DNA from: Chryseobacterium phosphatilyticum
GTDB lineage: Bacteria > Bacteroidota > Bacteroidia > Flavobacteriales > Weeksellaceae
Assembly (NCBI RefSeq): GCF_002899825.2
Contig: NZ_PPED02000004.1
Location: 124,001 to 188,000, forward strand
Direction: 5' to 3'
Length of the DNA stretch: 64,000 nucleotides
Of this stretch, positions 52,337-61,580 are shown piece by piece (position 1 is the first letter of the stretch; each line of letters starts with the position of its first letter). A program made the translations under genes and the position numbers. The notes below the pieces were generated by a model that saw only the letters and a program-made list of their open reading frames with translations, was not told the origin of the DNA and ran no database searches.

Positions 52337-53953
52337 TTAGATTGTTTGTTCCTGTAATTGAGGTCCGGAAGGGATTAATCTCTTACCTTCCTCAGTATCA
52401 CAATACTGTTCGAAGTTTTTGATATATCTTGAAGCAAGATCTTTTGCTTTTTCTTCCCATTCCGAAACATTTTCATAAGTATCTCTAGGATCCAGAATAC
52501 CAGCAGAAACGTTTGGAAGCTCAGTAGGAATCTCAAGATTCATGATAGGAACCTGAGTTTTAGGAGCGTTATCAATAGAACCATCAATGATTGCATCGAT
52601 AATTGCTCTTGTATCTTTCAAAGAAATTCTCTTTCCAGTACCGTTCCAACCTGTATTTACCAAATAAGCTTTAGCTCCGTGCTCTTTCATTTTACCGATC
52701 AATGTTTTGGAGTACATTGTTGGGTGTAACGTAAGGAATGCTTCACCAAATGCAGGCGAGAAAGATGGCTGAGGCTCAGTAATTCCTCTTTCAGTTCCTG
52801 CTAATTTAGAGGTATACCCACAAAGGAAGTGATATTGTGCCTGATCTTCATTTAAGATAGAAACAGGAGGCAATACCCCGAATGCATCAGCAGAAAGATA
52901 AACGATTTTTTTCGCATGTCCCGCTTTAGATGGCAGTACAATCTTATTGATATGGTAGATTGGATAAGAAACCCTTGTATTTTCAGTAATAGATCCGTCT
53001 TTGTAATCAGCTACCCCGTTATTCACAACAACGTTTTCAAGAAGTGCATCTCTTTTGATTGCTCTGAAAATGTCCGGTTCTTTTTCTTCTGATAAGTCAA
53101 TTACTTTTGCATAGCATCCTCCTTCATAGTTGAATACTCCGTTGTTATCCCAACCGTGCTCATCATCACCGATAAGGTATCTTTTAGGATCAGCAGATAA
53201 AGTTGTTTTACCTGTTCCTGAAAGACCAAAGAATAAAGCAACATCTCCTTTTTCTCCAACGTTTGCAGAGCAATGCATTGAAGCCATTCCTTTTAATGGA
53301 AGATAGTAGTTCATCATGGCAAACATTCCTTTTTTCATTTCACCTCCGTACCAGGTACCTCCGATGATCTGTAATTTTTCTGTAAGGTTGAACATGATGA
53401 AGTTTTCAGAGTTCAGACCTTGAGCTTCCCAGTTTGGATTTGTTGTTTTAGATCCGTTGATTACGGTGAAATCAGGCTCTCCGAAGTTTTCAAGCTCATA
53501 GTGAGAAGGACGGATGAACATATTAGTAACGAAATGCGCCTGCCATGCTACTTCAACGATAAATCTTACTTTAAGTCTTGTATCTGCATTGGTTCCGCAG
53601 AAAGCATCAACTACATAAATTTTCTTAGCTTCAGCAAGCTGGTTCAGCACTAATTCTTTACAAGACCCGAAAGTTTCTGCTGTAGTTGGTAAATTTACTT
53701 TACCATCCCAGAAAATTGTATCTCTTGTAACATCATCCTGAACAATATATCTGTCTTTAGGTGAACGACCTGTGAAAATTCCTGTTTTTACCGATACCGC
53801 GCCAGACTCTGTAAGCTCAGCTTCCTCAAATCCTTGATTTTCAGGAGAAACTTCAGCCTGATATAATTCTTCATAAGAAGGATTATACACTACTTCATAG
53901 TTTCCTTTAATCCCTAATTTTTCTAAATCCTGGATGATTTTAGTGTTTTTCAT
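52337..53953 (-). CDS. pckA: ATP-dependent phosphoenolpyruvate carboxykinase
   Basis: 538 residues, standard length. The nucleotide-binding P-loop GLSGTGKTTLSADP, the DDEHGWDNNGVFNYEGGCYAK metal- and substrate-binding segment, the RYP-like NTRVSYPIYHINKIV and the C-terminal RISLKDTRAIIDAI are all present. It catalyses oxaloacetate plus ATP to PEP, ADP and CO2 for gluconeogenesis, or the reverse. It is monocistronic. Confidence 0.96.
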   Translation of the reverse strand: MKNTKIIQDLEKLGIKGNYEVVYNPSYEELYQAEVSPENQGFEEAELTESGAVSVKTGIFTGRSPKDRYIVQDDVTRDTIFWDGKVNLPTTAETFGSCKELVLNQLAEAKKIYVVDAFCGTNADTRLKVRFIVEVAWQAHFVTNMFIRPSHYELENFGEPDFTVINGSKTTNPNWEAQGLNSENFIMFNLTEKLQIIGGTWYGGEMKKGMFAMMNYYLPLKGMASMHCSANVGEKGDVALFFGLSGTGKTTLSADPKRYLIGDDEHGWDNNGVFNYEGGCYAKVIDLSEEKEPDIFRAIKRDALLENVVVNNGVADYKDGSITENTRVSYPIYHINKIVLPSKAGHAKKIVYLSADAFGVLPPVSILNEDQAQYHFLCGYTSKLAGTERGITEPQPSFSPAFGEAFLTLHPTMYSKTLIGKMKEHGAKAYLVNTGWNGTGKRISLKDTRAIIDAIIDGSIDNAPKTQVPIMNLEIPTELPNVSAGILDPRDTYENVSEWEEKAKDLASRYIKNFEQYCDTEEGKRLIPSGPQLQEQTI

Positions 53954-54080
53954 TTTACTTATATTTTCTATTTCTTTATTGAGTTCAACAAAAATAATAT
54001 TAATTATTTGTTAAAGACGGTTTAAATATACTGATATAAGTCAGAATGGCAAATAAAAAAACGGGATCGTAAAATATTGA

Positions 54081-54986
54081 TTATAAATCAATTATATCAG
54101 ACCATTCAAAAACGGTGGAAAATCCTTTCTCCCAAAAATAGTCTTTAAAGCCCCCAAATTTGGCACTTATCACGAAATCCCCCCCCCATGCCCCTAAACT
54201 TTTGACAAAAGAAGGGCAATCTGAGAATAATTTTTCTTTAACTGTAGGTATTTCAAGAAAATTAGCAATTTTTTGCTCATGAATCATCAGTAAGGCAGAA
54301 AATTTTTCCAATTCATTGCATAATAAAATTTTCTTTGTAATATCTGAAAATTCATTAATTAATTTCTGGGATTTCTTTTTTGACTTGTAAAGGTTAATTC
54401 CTTCCCGACTGTCTTGCTTTTGATTTAAATGAATAAAAATCAGCTCATTTTTAAAAGAAGGGTTAAAATCTACCTTTTCATATTTGATTTCAGGCTTGCT
54501 TTGAAAAAGAACAGCAGACTTCTCTTTTGCTACTGCAATATCATATCCGCTTCCTCCCAGACTGATTGAATTCAAATGGAAAGGATCAATCTCAGCCCAT
54601 TCACCAAGATTATTCATTAAGGTAGAGCTACTTCCAAAACCAAAGTCCGCCGGAAACTGAAGATTTGTTTTTAAATAATAAGTAAGATTATCTTTGAACC
54701 TTGTAGTAGAAAGTTGCTGAACGTTTTGTAAAGTTTTTAAAATAAATTCAGCACCTGAAGGGAGATTGGTTTCTAGAATCTGCCAGTTTTTATAATCTAT
54801 GACAGCTGTTAACCATAATTTGTTCTGATGATAAGCTTCCCAAAGAATCAGTGATTTTCCATCTTCTTTTTCTTCAAAAAAAAACTCTTGTCCCAGCTTG
54901 GTTGGTACCGCTAAGACAAGAGCTCCATCAATCGCGAAATATTCTGAAGTAAGCATAAGCTTTCCCGGTGAAAAAATCGCGTTCAT
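54081..54986 (-). CDS. GYDIA family GHMP kinase
   Basis: 301 residues of the GHMP kinase superfamily with the Bacteroidota-specific GGSGYDIA motif and the GFGSSSTLMNN glycine-rich loop. Such proteins are placed near mevalonate-kinase-like enzymes, but the substrate of the GYDIA group is uncertain. The coding strand has a run of nine G (54179-54187, Trp-Gly-Gly-Asp) in the last quarter of the gene, prone to slippage. It follows fabD after 6 bp. Confidence 0.85.
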   Translation of the reverse strand: MNAIFSPGKLMLTSEYFAIDGALVLAVPTKLGQEFFFEEKEDGKSLILWEAYHQNKLWLTAVIDYKNWQILETNLPSGAEFILKTLQNVQQLSTTRFKDNLTYYLKTNLQFPADFGFGSSSTLMNNLGEWAEIDPFHLNSISLGGSGYDIAVAKEKSAVLFQSKPEIKYEKVDFNPSFKNELIFIHLNQKQDSREGINLYKSKKKSQKLINEFSDITKKILLCNELEKFSALLMIHEQKIANFLEIPTVKEKLFSDCPSFVKSLGAWGGDFVISAKFGGFKDYFWEKGFSTVFEWSDIIDL

Positions 54987-54992
54987 ATTTTT

Positions 54993-55868
54993 TTATATTG
55001 CAGAGGCAGATTCTACAGATCCGTCAATTTTTTTAATCAATCCCTGAAGGGTCTTTCCTGGCCCAACTTCTACGAAATTAGATGCACCGTCTTTAATCAT
55101 ATTCTGAACAGACTGCGTCCATTTTACAGGTCCTGTAAGTTGGTCAATCAAATTTTGTTTGATTTCTTCAGGATTAGTAACTGCAGTAGTTGTAATATTC
55201 TGATATACAGGAATAGTCGCTTTTCTGAATTTTGTTTTTTCGATCGCTGCGGCTAATCTTTCTTGTGCCGGTTGCATCAATGGTGAATGGAACGCTCCGT
55301 TTACAGGTAATAGCAATGCTCTTTTTGCACCTGCTTCTTTTAGTTTTGCACAAGCTTCTTCTACAGCAGGTGTTTCTCCTGAAATAACCAATTGTCCGGG
55401 ACAGTTGTAATTTGCAGGAACAACAATTCCACTGATCTGAGCACAGATCTCTTCAACTTTAGCATCTTCCAATCCTAAAATTGCAGCCATAGAACTTGGA
55501 TTTGCATCACAAGCAGCCTGCATTGCCTTAGCTCTTTCTGATACCAGTTTCAAACCGTCATCAAAAGATAAAACGCCATTGGCAACTAACGCAGAGAATT
55601 CTCCTAAGGAGTGTCCTGCTACCATTTCAGCTCCAAGACCGTTTACTGCTTTTAATGCTGCTACTGAATGAATAAAAATTGAAGGCTGGGTAACCTCTGT
55701 TTTCTTCAGATCCTCATCTGCTCCGTTAAACATAATGGAAAGAATATCGAATCCTAAAATTTCATTGGCAGATTCCATCAGATCTTTAATATCTTTTCTA
55801 GAATCATACAACTCCTTTCCCATTCCTACGAACTGAGAACCCTGCCCAGGAAATACAAGTGCTTTCAT
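54993..55868 (-). CDS. fabD: Malonyl-CoA:acyl carrier protein transacylase
   Basis: 291 residues with the catalytic GHSLGEFSAL (Ser nucleophile), the FPGQGSQFVGMG N-terminus, and VNGAFHSPLM (catalytic His). It loads malonate on acyl carrier protein for fatty-acid synthesis. It shares an operon with the GHMP kinase gene. Confidence 0.96.
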   Translation of the reverse strand: MKALVFPGQGSQFVGMGKELYDSRKDIKDLMESANEILGFDILSIMFNGADEDLKKTEVTQPSIFIHSVAALKAVNGLGAEMVAGHSLGEFSALVANGVLSFDDGLKLVSERAKAMQAACDANPSSMAAILGLEDAKVEEICAQISGIVVPANYNCPGQLVISGETPAVEEACAKLKEAGAKRALLLPVNGAFHSPLMQPAQERLAAAIEKTKFRKATIPVYQNITTTAVTNPEEIKQNLIDQLTGPVKWTQSVQNMIKDGASNFVEVGPGKTLQGLIKKIDGSVESASAI

Positions 55869-55938
55869 GTACTTAATTAAATATTATGCAAATATACTTA
55901 TAATGTTAATAATATCCTTTTAAACAGATATAAATCAT

Positions 55939-57888
55939 CTAAGGTACCAACCTGATTACTCTGTAACCGGTATTTACATAAGCACCATTTGCTTTTGATT
56001 TTACAAATTCAAACTTGGTAGCAAGCTGAGTCTGTACTTTATTCATCTGTTTGAATATTTCCCCCTTTTTATTCTCTCTTGTCAACATATCATTCACCAC
56101 ATCAAAACCTACGATTGCATATTTTGGAGGTGTTTTGCAATATTTGTTTTTATAAGCCGCAAGGATTTCCTTTTCAAAGTTACCATCTGTATTGATCTTT
56201 CTATCCATCAGGTATACCAGACTTGCCTGGCTCAAATCATCCACTCTCTTCTCAAATACCGGAGAGTAAAACATACTGAATGCTTTTACTCCCTGAGCTT
56301 CTTTGGAAAGAGCAACGATTTTGTTTGCAAAAGCTTCTCCCATATCGTCATTAGCTAAAATAGCAACAACCGGAGCAGCTTGTCCTGTCATCATATTCTG
56401 ATCCAGCTGGATATCAGCAGGGGAATTAACAATTACAACATTAGGGTTTTTCACTGCTTTTTCGAGACCTGCTTTGATGTAGTTGGCATTTTCTTTTTTC
56501 GAATCTGCTACCACATATATTTTCTGATCTGAATAGACCGCTTTTACTTCTTCCACAATTTTATCAGCATAGGTTTGATTATTGGTTTCAACAATGATCA
56601 GGTTGCTGTAGTTATAAAGTTCCGGAGTGTTGGCAAATGGGGCTACAACAGGAATTTTTTGATTTTTTGTAAAATCCAGAACATCAATTACATTCGATTT
56701 GAAGAATGGTCCAATAATAAGGTCTGTATTTTCAGGATTGATTTGAGTCAAAGAATTCTTGAATGAGGCTTCATTCCCTGAATCCACGACTTTAATATCA
56801 AGTTTCTGACCTCCTTTTGCATTTCTTTCGATTGCCAGCTTAGCACCCGTCAAAAAGTCTAGGGCCATCCCTCTGTACTGGGTTTCATTGGTACTGTATC
56901 CGAATGGAAGCATTAATACCACACTTAGAGCATCCCCATTTTTCTTGATGTAAACAGGATCCTGTTTTTTGATTTTTAAAACCATACCTGTCTTTAGCCC
57001 ATGAGAAAGATCCGGGTTAAGAGCAATCAGGTCATCAATTGAAACTCCGAATCTGTTGACAATAGAAAATACAGTATCTCCTTGCTGAACAGTGTAGGTT
57101 ACATAGTCATCTCCTGCCACAACAGTATTGGATGCTGATGGTTTTTCGTTCCCGGAATCCATTTTTTCTTTTGGATGTACAGGTTCTGTTACTACAGAGT
57201 CCGCAGCAGTTGATTTTTTTATTTTAATAGTTTCACCCGGCTTTAATCCTTTTTCCTCCAAACCCGGGTTTAAAGCAAACAAATCTTGCTGACTGATTCC
57301 AAACTGTTTTGTAATTCTGTAATAATTATCTTTTGCCTGAATTACATAGGCTTCACCTTCTGTCGCTGCAGCAGGGGTAGAAGGGGTTACATTCTTTTCA
57401 ACGGGAATTTCCACCGGTTTTTCGGCAGCAATAACCTGCTGGCTGTCACCATATTTTTTGATACTGGCCAGTGGTAAAGTAATTTCATCCCCTATTTTCA
57501 TGTGAGAATCCAATTCAGGATTCAGTTTTCTTAAATCGGTTTCAGAAATTCTATATTGTTTTGTAATCCCATAAATGGTTTGTTTAGGCTGTAAAACAAT
57601 TTTTCCCAGAGCACCATTGGCAACCGGAGTTGTTTTTACCTTTTCTGCAACAACCGTTTTTGTTACAACCGGAGAGGTTGTTTTATCAGATTTGATCGTT
57701 AAAATATCTCCGATAGCCAGTTTGCCATCTTTATGCTTAGGGTTTAGCTTCAGCAATTCATCTACAGTTATTCCATACTTCTTTGCAATATTGTAAGGAT
57801 TATCACCTTGTACAACGGTATGCGACTTCTGGGCTGAAACTCCCAAAACCATACATAAACTGGATAGAATAAAAAACCTCTTTATCAT
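55939..57888 (-). CDS. Secreted protein with four LysM domains and a periplasmic-binding-protein-like domain
   Basis: 649 residues. A signal peptide (about 1-18) is followed by four LysM repeats (each starting VVQGDN, VLQPKQT, VIQAKDN, VQQGDTV and ending in IGDxLxI-like or GMVLKI), which bind peptidoglycan. The C-terminal 300 residues resemble a periplasmic amino-acid binding fold (VVLMLPFGYSTNETQY ... LIIGPFFKSNVIDVLDF). No typical partner transporter is adjacent, so a cell-wall-linked sensing or tethering role is likely. It lies 70 bp upstream of fabD. Confidence 0.88.
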   Translation of the reverse strand: MIKRFFILSSLCMVLGVSAQKSHTVVQGDNPYNIAKKYGITVDELLKLNPKHKDGKLAIGDILTIKSDKTTSPVVTKTVVAEKVKTTPVANGALGKIVLQPKQTIYGITKQYRISETDLRKLNPELDSHMKIGDEITLPLASIKKYGDSQQVIAAEKPVEIPVEKNVTPSTPAAATEGEAYVIQAKDNYYRITKQFGISQQDLFALNPGLEEKGLKPGETIKIKKSTAADSVVTEPVHPKEKMDSGNEKPSASNTVVAGDDYVTYTVQQGDTVFSIVNRFGVSIDDLIALNPDLSHGLKTGMVLKIKKQDPVYIKKNGDALSVVLMLPFGYSTNETQYRGMALDFLTGAKLAIERNAKGGQKLDIKVVDSGNEASFKNSLTQINPENTDLIIGPFFKSNVIDVLDFTKNQKIPVVAPFANTPELYNYSNLIIVETNNQTYADKIVEEVKAVYSDQKIYVVADSKKENANYIKAGLEKAVKNPNVVIVNSPADIQLDQNMMTGQAAPVVAILANDDMGEAFANKIVALSKEAQGVKAFSMFYSPVFEKRVDDLSQASLVYLMDRKINTDGNFEKEILAAYKNKYCKTPPKYAIVGFDVVNDMLTRENKKGEIFKQMNKVQTQLATKFEFVKSKANGAYVNTGYRVIRLVP

Positions 57889-57926
57889 ATTCGATCTTTA
57901 TAATTTACAAAAATACTCCTTTAAAA

Positions 57927-59516
57927 TTAAATGGCAACAATTATTAATTTGGATTCTTGAACCACCATTTCTTCCAAACAATTTTCAAGCCATGAATACC
58001 CATAGTCTGAAAAGAACACACTAAAGTTATAGACTCTTTCCTGCCAGGTTCCTGAAGGATGTACATTTAAAAATAGATTTTCAAGTCTTTCCAATAATTC
58101 TCCCTGCTTTATTTTTTCAGCATGAAGCAAACGTTTTTTCATTCTCTTAAATGATTTCAGCTGTCTCACTTCTTCTGCTTTGACCATATTTCCAAATGAC
58201 TTTTCAGTGCTTTCTGCAGAAGTTCTGAGCTCTGAAAAATTATTGATCAGAAGGTTTTCTTTTTCATCCAATAATTTTAAAATGCTGTTATCTTTTAAAA
58301 TTTTCTGATTGGTAATTGCGGTAAAATTTTGAAAGAAATCATCAATTCTGAGATCCAGTTTTTCAATTTTCCCCAATGTCTTTTCTTTAACGAAAAGCAT
58401 AGAGTTTCTTGGAATAAGTACAGGGAAAGGAATTTTGATTTTTGTAAAATAATCTTTCAGTTCCAGCCAGTACATGATTTCGGCATTTCCTCCGATATAA
58501 GCCAGATTAGGCAATACTTTTTCCTGATATACTGGGCGCATTAAGGCATTTGGACTAAATCTTTCCGGATGATTCTCCAGCTCAGTCAGTATTTCTTCCT
58601 CTGTAAACTGAATATTTTTGTCAACAATAATATATTTCTGTCCGTTAAACTCAATTCTGTCTCTTGTTTCTGAAAGATAGAATAGATTAATTTCACGGGG
58701 ATTCACCTGAACTTTACCGTACTTTTCAGTGAGGAAATTTACTTTCGATTCAGATTCTTTGTGTAAGCTGAAGTGAAGAAGCTCATCTTTAAAGATTTCT
58801 TTCATTTCGTTTTTAAGCTTTTCGGAATCACCATCCAGGATCAAAAGTCCAAATTCAGAGAAAAGACGATTAACAAGAATTTGAATGGCTTGTGTTAATG
58901 TATTTCCTGTTTTGTAGGCTTCTTTCAACATTAAAATCAATTCCGTCCCGAAAACAGTGTCATTGAATTCTTTTTCAAACTCAGAAATAAAATAGGTATC
59001 ACTGATTTGAATTCTACCTACCGGACCTCCTGATTTTTCATTGATTTCATAGAAGTTATTTTCGGTTTTAAAGTGATTAATCTCAGCAAAATCGTGATCC
59101 TCAGATGCCATCCAGTAGACCGGCACAAAATTGAAATCCGGAAAATGTTCTTTCAGATAAGTACATGTTTTAATCGTCTGTAAAATTTTATAGACAAAGA
59201 AAACCGGTCCTGAAAATAAATTCAGCTGATGTCCTGTGGTGATGGTAAATGTATTAGGGAGTTTAAGGCTCTCCAAATTTTCTTTTTGCCTTGAAGACAG
59301 TTTCACATGCGAAAGTTGCTCTTCAAACACTCCGGACAATATATTCCTCTGTTCTACCGATAAAGAAGAATCTGCTTTAAGGTGGATCTGTTGGCGAAAG
59401 TTCTCAACAGAAAATATTTTATTTTCAAACCCTTCAATCTTTTGACTCAAAAAGTCTTTTACCAATTGAGGGATGTTTTCTATATCATTAAATGATATTT
59501 TATTAATTGTTTTCAA
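57927..59516 (-). CDS. bshC: Bacillithiol biosynthesis cysteine-adding enzyme BshC
   Basis: 529 residues matching the BshC family (N-terminal QRNILSGVFEEQLSHVKLSSRQKENLESL; TGHQLNLFSGPVFFVYKILQTI; PVYWMASEDHDFAEIN; ETRDRIEFNGQKYIIVDKNIQFTEEEIL). It adds cysteine to glucosaminyl-malate, the last step of bacillithiol synthesis. Its presence implies that the organism makes bacillithiol; bshA/bshB are not in this window. The upstream 'putative porin' gene ends 12 bp before its start. Confidence 0.95.
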   Translation of the reverse strand: MKTINKISFNDIENIPQLVKDFLSQKIEGFENKIFSVENFRQQIHLKADSSLSVEQRNILSGVFEEQLSHVKLSSRQKENLESLKLPNTFTITTGHQLNLFSGPVFFVYKILQTIKTCTYLKEHFPDFNFVPVYWMASEDHDFAEINHFKTENNFYEINEKSGGPVGRIQISDTYFISEFEKEFNDTVFGTELILMLKEAYKTGNTLTQAIQILVNRLFSEFGLLILDGDSEKLKNEMKEIFKDELLHFSLHKESESKVNFLTEKYGKVQVNPREINLFYLSETRDRIEFNGQKYIIVDKNIQFTEEEILTELENHPERFSPNALMRPVYQEKVLPNLAYIGGNAEIMYWLELKDYFTKIKIPFPVLIPRNSMLFVKEKTLGKIEKLDLRIDDFFQNFTAITNQKILKDNSILKLLDEKENLLINNFSELRTSAESTEKSFGNMVKAEEVRQLKSFKRMKKRLLHAEKIKQGELLERLENLFLNVHPSGTWQERVYNFSVFFSDYGYSWLENCLEEMVVQESKLIIVAI

Positions 59517-59528
59517 CCTGTATCGTTT

Positions 59529-61469
59529 TTAGTTGAACAAATACCACACGATGCCAATATTCAATCTGAAGTCATATACCGGATAATGTGGAAATGCATA
59601 GGCTTTGTTGTTGGAAATAACGGTTCCTATTTGCTGACCTTCTATGAAAAAGAACATTTTTTTCACTTTCATATTGATATAAAGGTCAACCATCGGCTGT
59701 CCTCCAATGGAAAAAGAATCGGAACCGGGTAACATATATTCATTTAGGACAGGGAAATATTCTCTTGAAGCAAATTTAGAGAAGTAGTATACCTTAAGCC
59801 CCGCCTGAATTTCTGCAGCTTTTTTAAAGGCCTGAGTTTGATAAAAGAAATTGGCTCTTCCGATAAAACTCGGCATTGGAAGCAAGTTTTTATTGGTTAA
59901 TGCATTTTGAAAATGCAATCTTGTATTCAAATGAAATTTGCCAAAGCTGAATGTTGCATCTCCTCCAATTTGGGAAATATTGAGCGAGCTGTCGCTTTGC
60001 TGTGGGCTCCCTTCATTATCAATATACGTATAGTTGTCGATTCTGAAATAATTGGCAAAAATTTCTGTTTTAAACCACTTTAAGTTAACACTTCCTCCAA
60101 TTTCCATTACCGACTGATTTTTGGCATTTTCCAGATAATAATTAAAATTGTTATAAACAGAAGTATTCAACAGGTAATTAAATGAAGGATAAGCACTTTG
60201 GAAGTTTACTTTTGCATTGACAAAATAGTCTTTTACAGGCTCGAACTTCAAATTATTGGCAGTCCTCAGATAGCTTTTAAACTGACTTCCGTTTGAAAAT
60301 TCCAAGAATGAATTGAGCTGAACTTTATCCCAAAGCTTCACCTGTAGATTTCCTACTGCCCCTATCCTGTTTTCTTTAAGCTCACCCGGAAAAGGAACCC
60401 CTCCTACTGTCGCAATATCTCTTATTCCGAATTTAATCATCTGATAACGTACTCCAGCATCAAGCTTGAATTTTTCATTATTAAAAACCAAACTTACTGT
60501 ATTGCTGAAATTATCCGAGTACTTCTTTGTTGTTAAAGGAAATCCGTTGACCAGTTCTGTGGGCACTTCGTACCAATACCTTTCCAACGATCCCTGATTA
60601 TAATAGTATTTATTTCCCTGATGTGACATTGTATGTCTTATACTAAAAGGAAACTTCTCTGCATTAAAAGGCGTAAACTGATGGCTGAGATAATACCTCC
60701 TATATGAAAACTGAGAGCTTGTAGAAGCCAGGTTTACCTGAGCATTCTGTCTGTTTTTATAGTTACTGTCCCCATTCTGAAACAGATTATCTTCGGTGAT
60801 CCCTCCACTCTCCTGATTATTTATGTTTTGATGGATATAATGGGCAAAAAGCTCATAATTTCCACTTTTGGAAATATAGTGTCCGGAGAATATGGTATTA
60901 TTATTCGCAGCCAGTGAGTTTCTGTATAATCCCTGAGACCTAAGACCCATATATTCAAGAGCAAAATTGAACCTTTTACCAATGTTTTGAGTATAAGTAG
61001 ATCGTAATGCTGCTCCGTTTCTCATTGCATTGTGATAGATGAATGAAGCGGTAGGAGTTTTTACATCATAATACTTCACTTCATTTGCTCCTAAAATCAT
61101 ATAAGATTTATTAGATGGCAGCAAAGACAGGTTCTGCTCCGGATTTACTTCAAATACAAGCGGATTAAATCCTGAACCAATATTGGCAGGCTGTACTCTT
61201 CCGAAGTTATCGCGATTATTATACTGAGAGAAAATATGTGTTTTATCAAAAGTCATCACCGTATCAAAGACTTTCTTTTCAGAAAACTGAGTCTGAAACA
61301 AATAATCGTTGATGGTGGGTTTGAAAATTTTTAAAGAATCTTTTTTTCCGGAGTCGATGACCAGAGTATCTTCCGGGTTTCGTTGAAGCTTTTGAGTTTT
61401 TGTTGAATCAACAATCTGCGCCTGGGCAGCTAAACTGAAGAAGGTGATTATGAAAAGGATGTACTTCAT
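59529..61469 (-). CDS. Putative porin (Bacteroidota outer-membrane beta-barrel)
   Basis: 646 residues: signal peptide (about 1-17), a linker rich in charge (TKTQKLQRNPEDTLVIDSGKKDSLKI), then a long beta-strand-rich barrel ending VYDFRLNIGIVWYLFN with a terminal aromatic. It follows the 'putative porin' family found next to bshC in flavobacteria. Transport substrate is unknown. Confidence 0.8.
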   Translation of the reverse strand: MKYILFIITFFSLAAQAQIVDSTKTQKLQRNPEDTLVIDSGKKDSLKIFKPTINDYLFQTQFSEKKVFDTVMTFDKTHIFSQYNNRDNFGRVQPANIGSGFNPLVFEVNPEQNLSLLPSNKSYMILGANEVKYYDVKTPTASFIYHNAMRNGAALRSTYTQNIGKRFNFALEYMGLRSQGLYRNSLAANNNTIFSGHYISKSGNYELFAHYIHQNINNQESGGITEDNLFQNGDSNYKNRQNAQVNLASTSSQFSYRRYYLSHQFTPFNAEKFPFSIRHTMSHQGNKYYYNQGSLERYWYEVPTELVNGFPLTTKKYSDNFSNTVSLVFNNEKFKLDAGVRYQMIKFGIRDIATVGGVPFPGELKENRIGAVGNLQVKLWDKVQLNSFLEFSNGSQFKSYLRTANNLKFEPVKDYFVNAKVNFQSAYPSFNYLLNTSVYNNFNYYLENAKNQSVMEIGGSVNLKWFKTEIFANYFRIDNYTYIDNEGSPQQSDSSLNISQIGGDATFSFGKFHLNTRLHFQNALTNKNLLPMPSFIGRANFFYQTQAFKKAAEIQAGLKVYYFSKFASREYFPVLNEYMLPGSDSFSIGGQPMVDLYINMKVKKMFFFIEGQQIGTVISNNKAYAFPHYPVYDFRLNIGIVWYLFN

Positions 61470-61500
61470 TATTCATTATTGTTCAGCAAATTTAATAAAA

Positions 61501-61533
61501 AAAAGGCTGTCTCATTTTTGAGACAACCTTTTT
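61501..61533 (-). terminator. Terminator after the second SusD gene
   Basis: AAAAGGCTGTCTCA pairs with TGAGACAACCTTTTT with a single mismatch (C-A), and the minus-strand side ends in a long T run. Confidence 0.75.
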
Positions 61534-61580
61534 AGTTAAATAAAAAGAAAATTTTCTTTTTTTATACCTTTTTTCTATAA

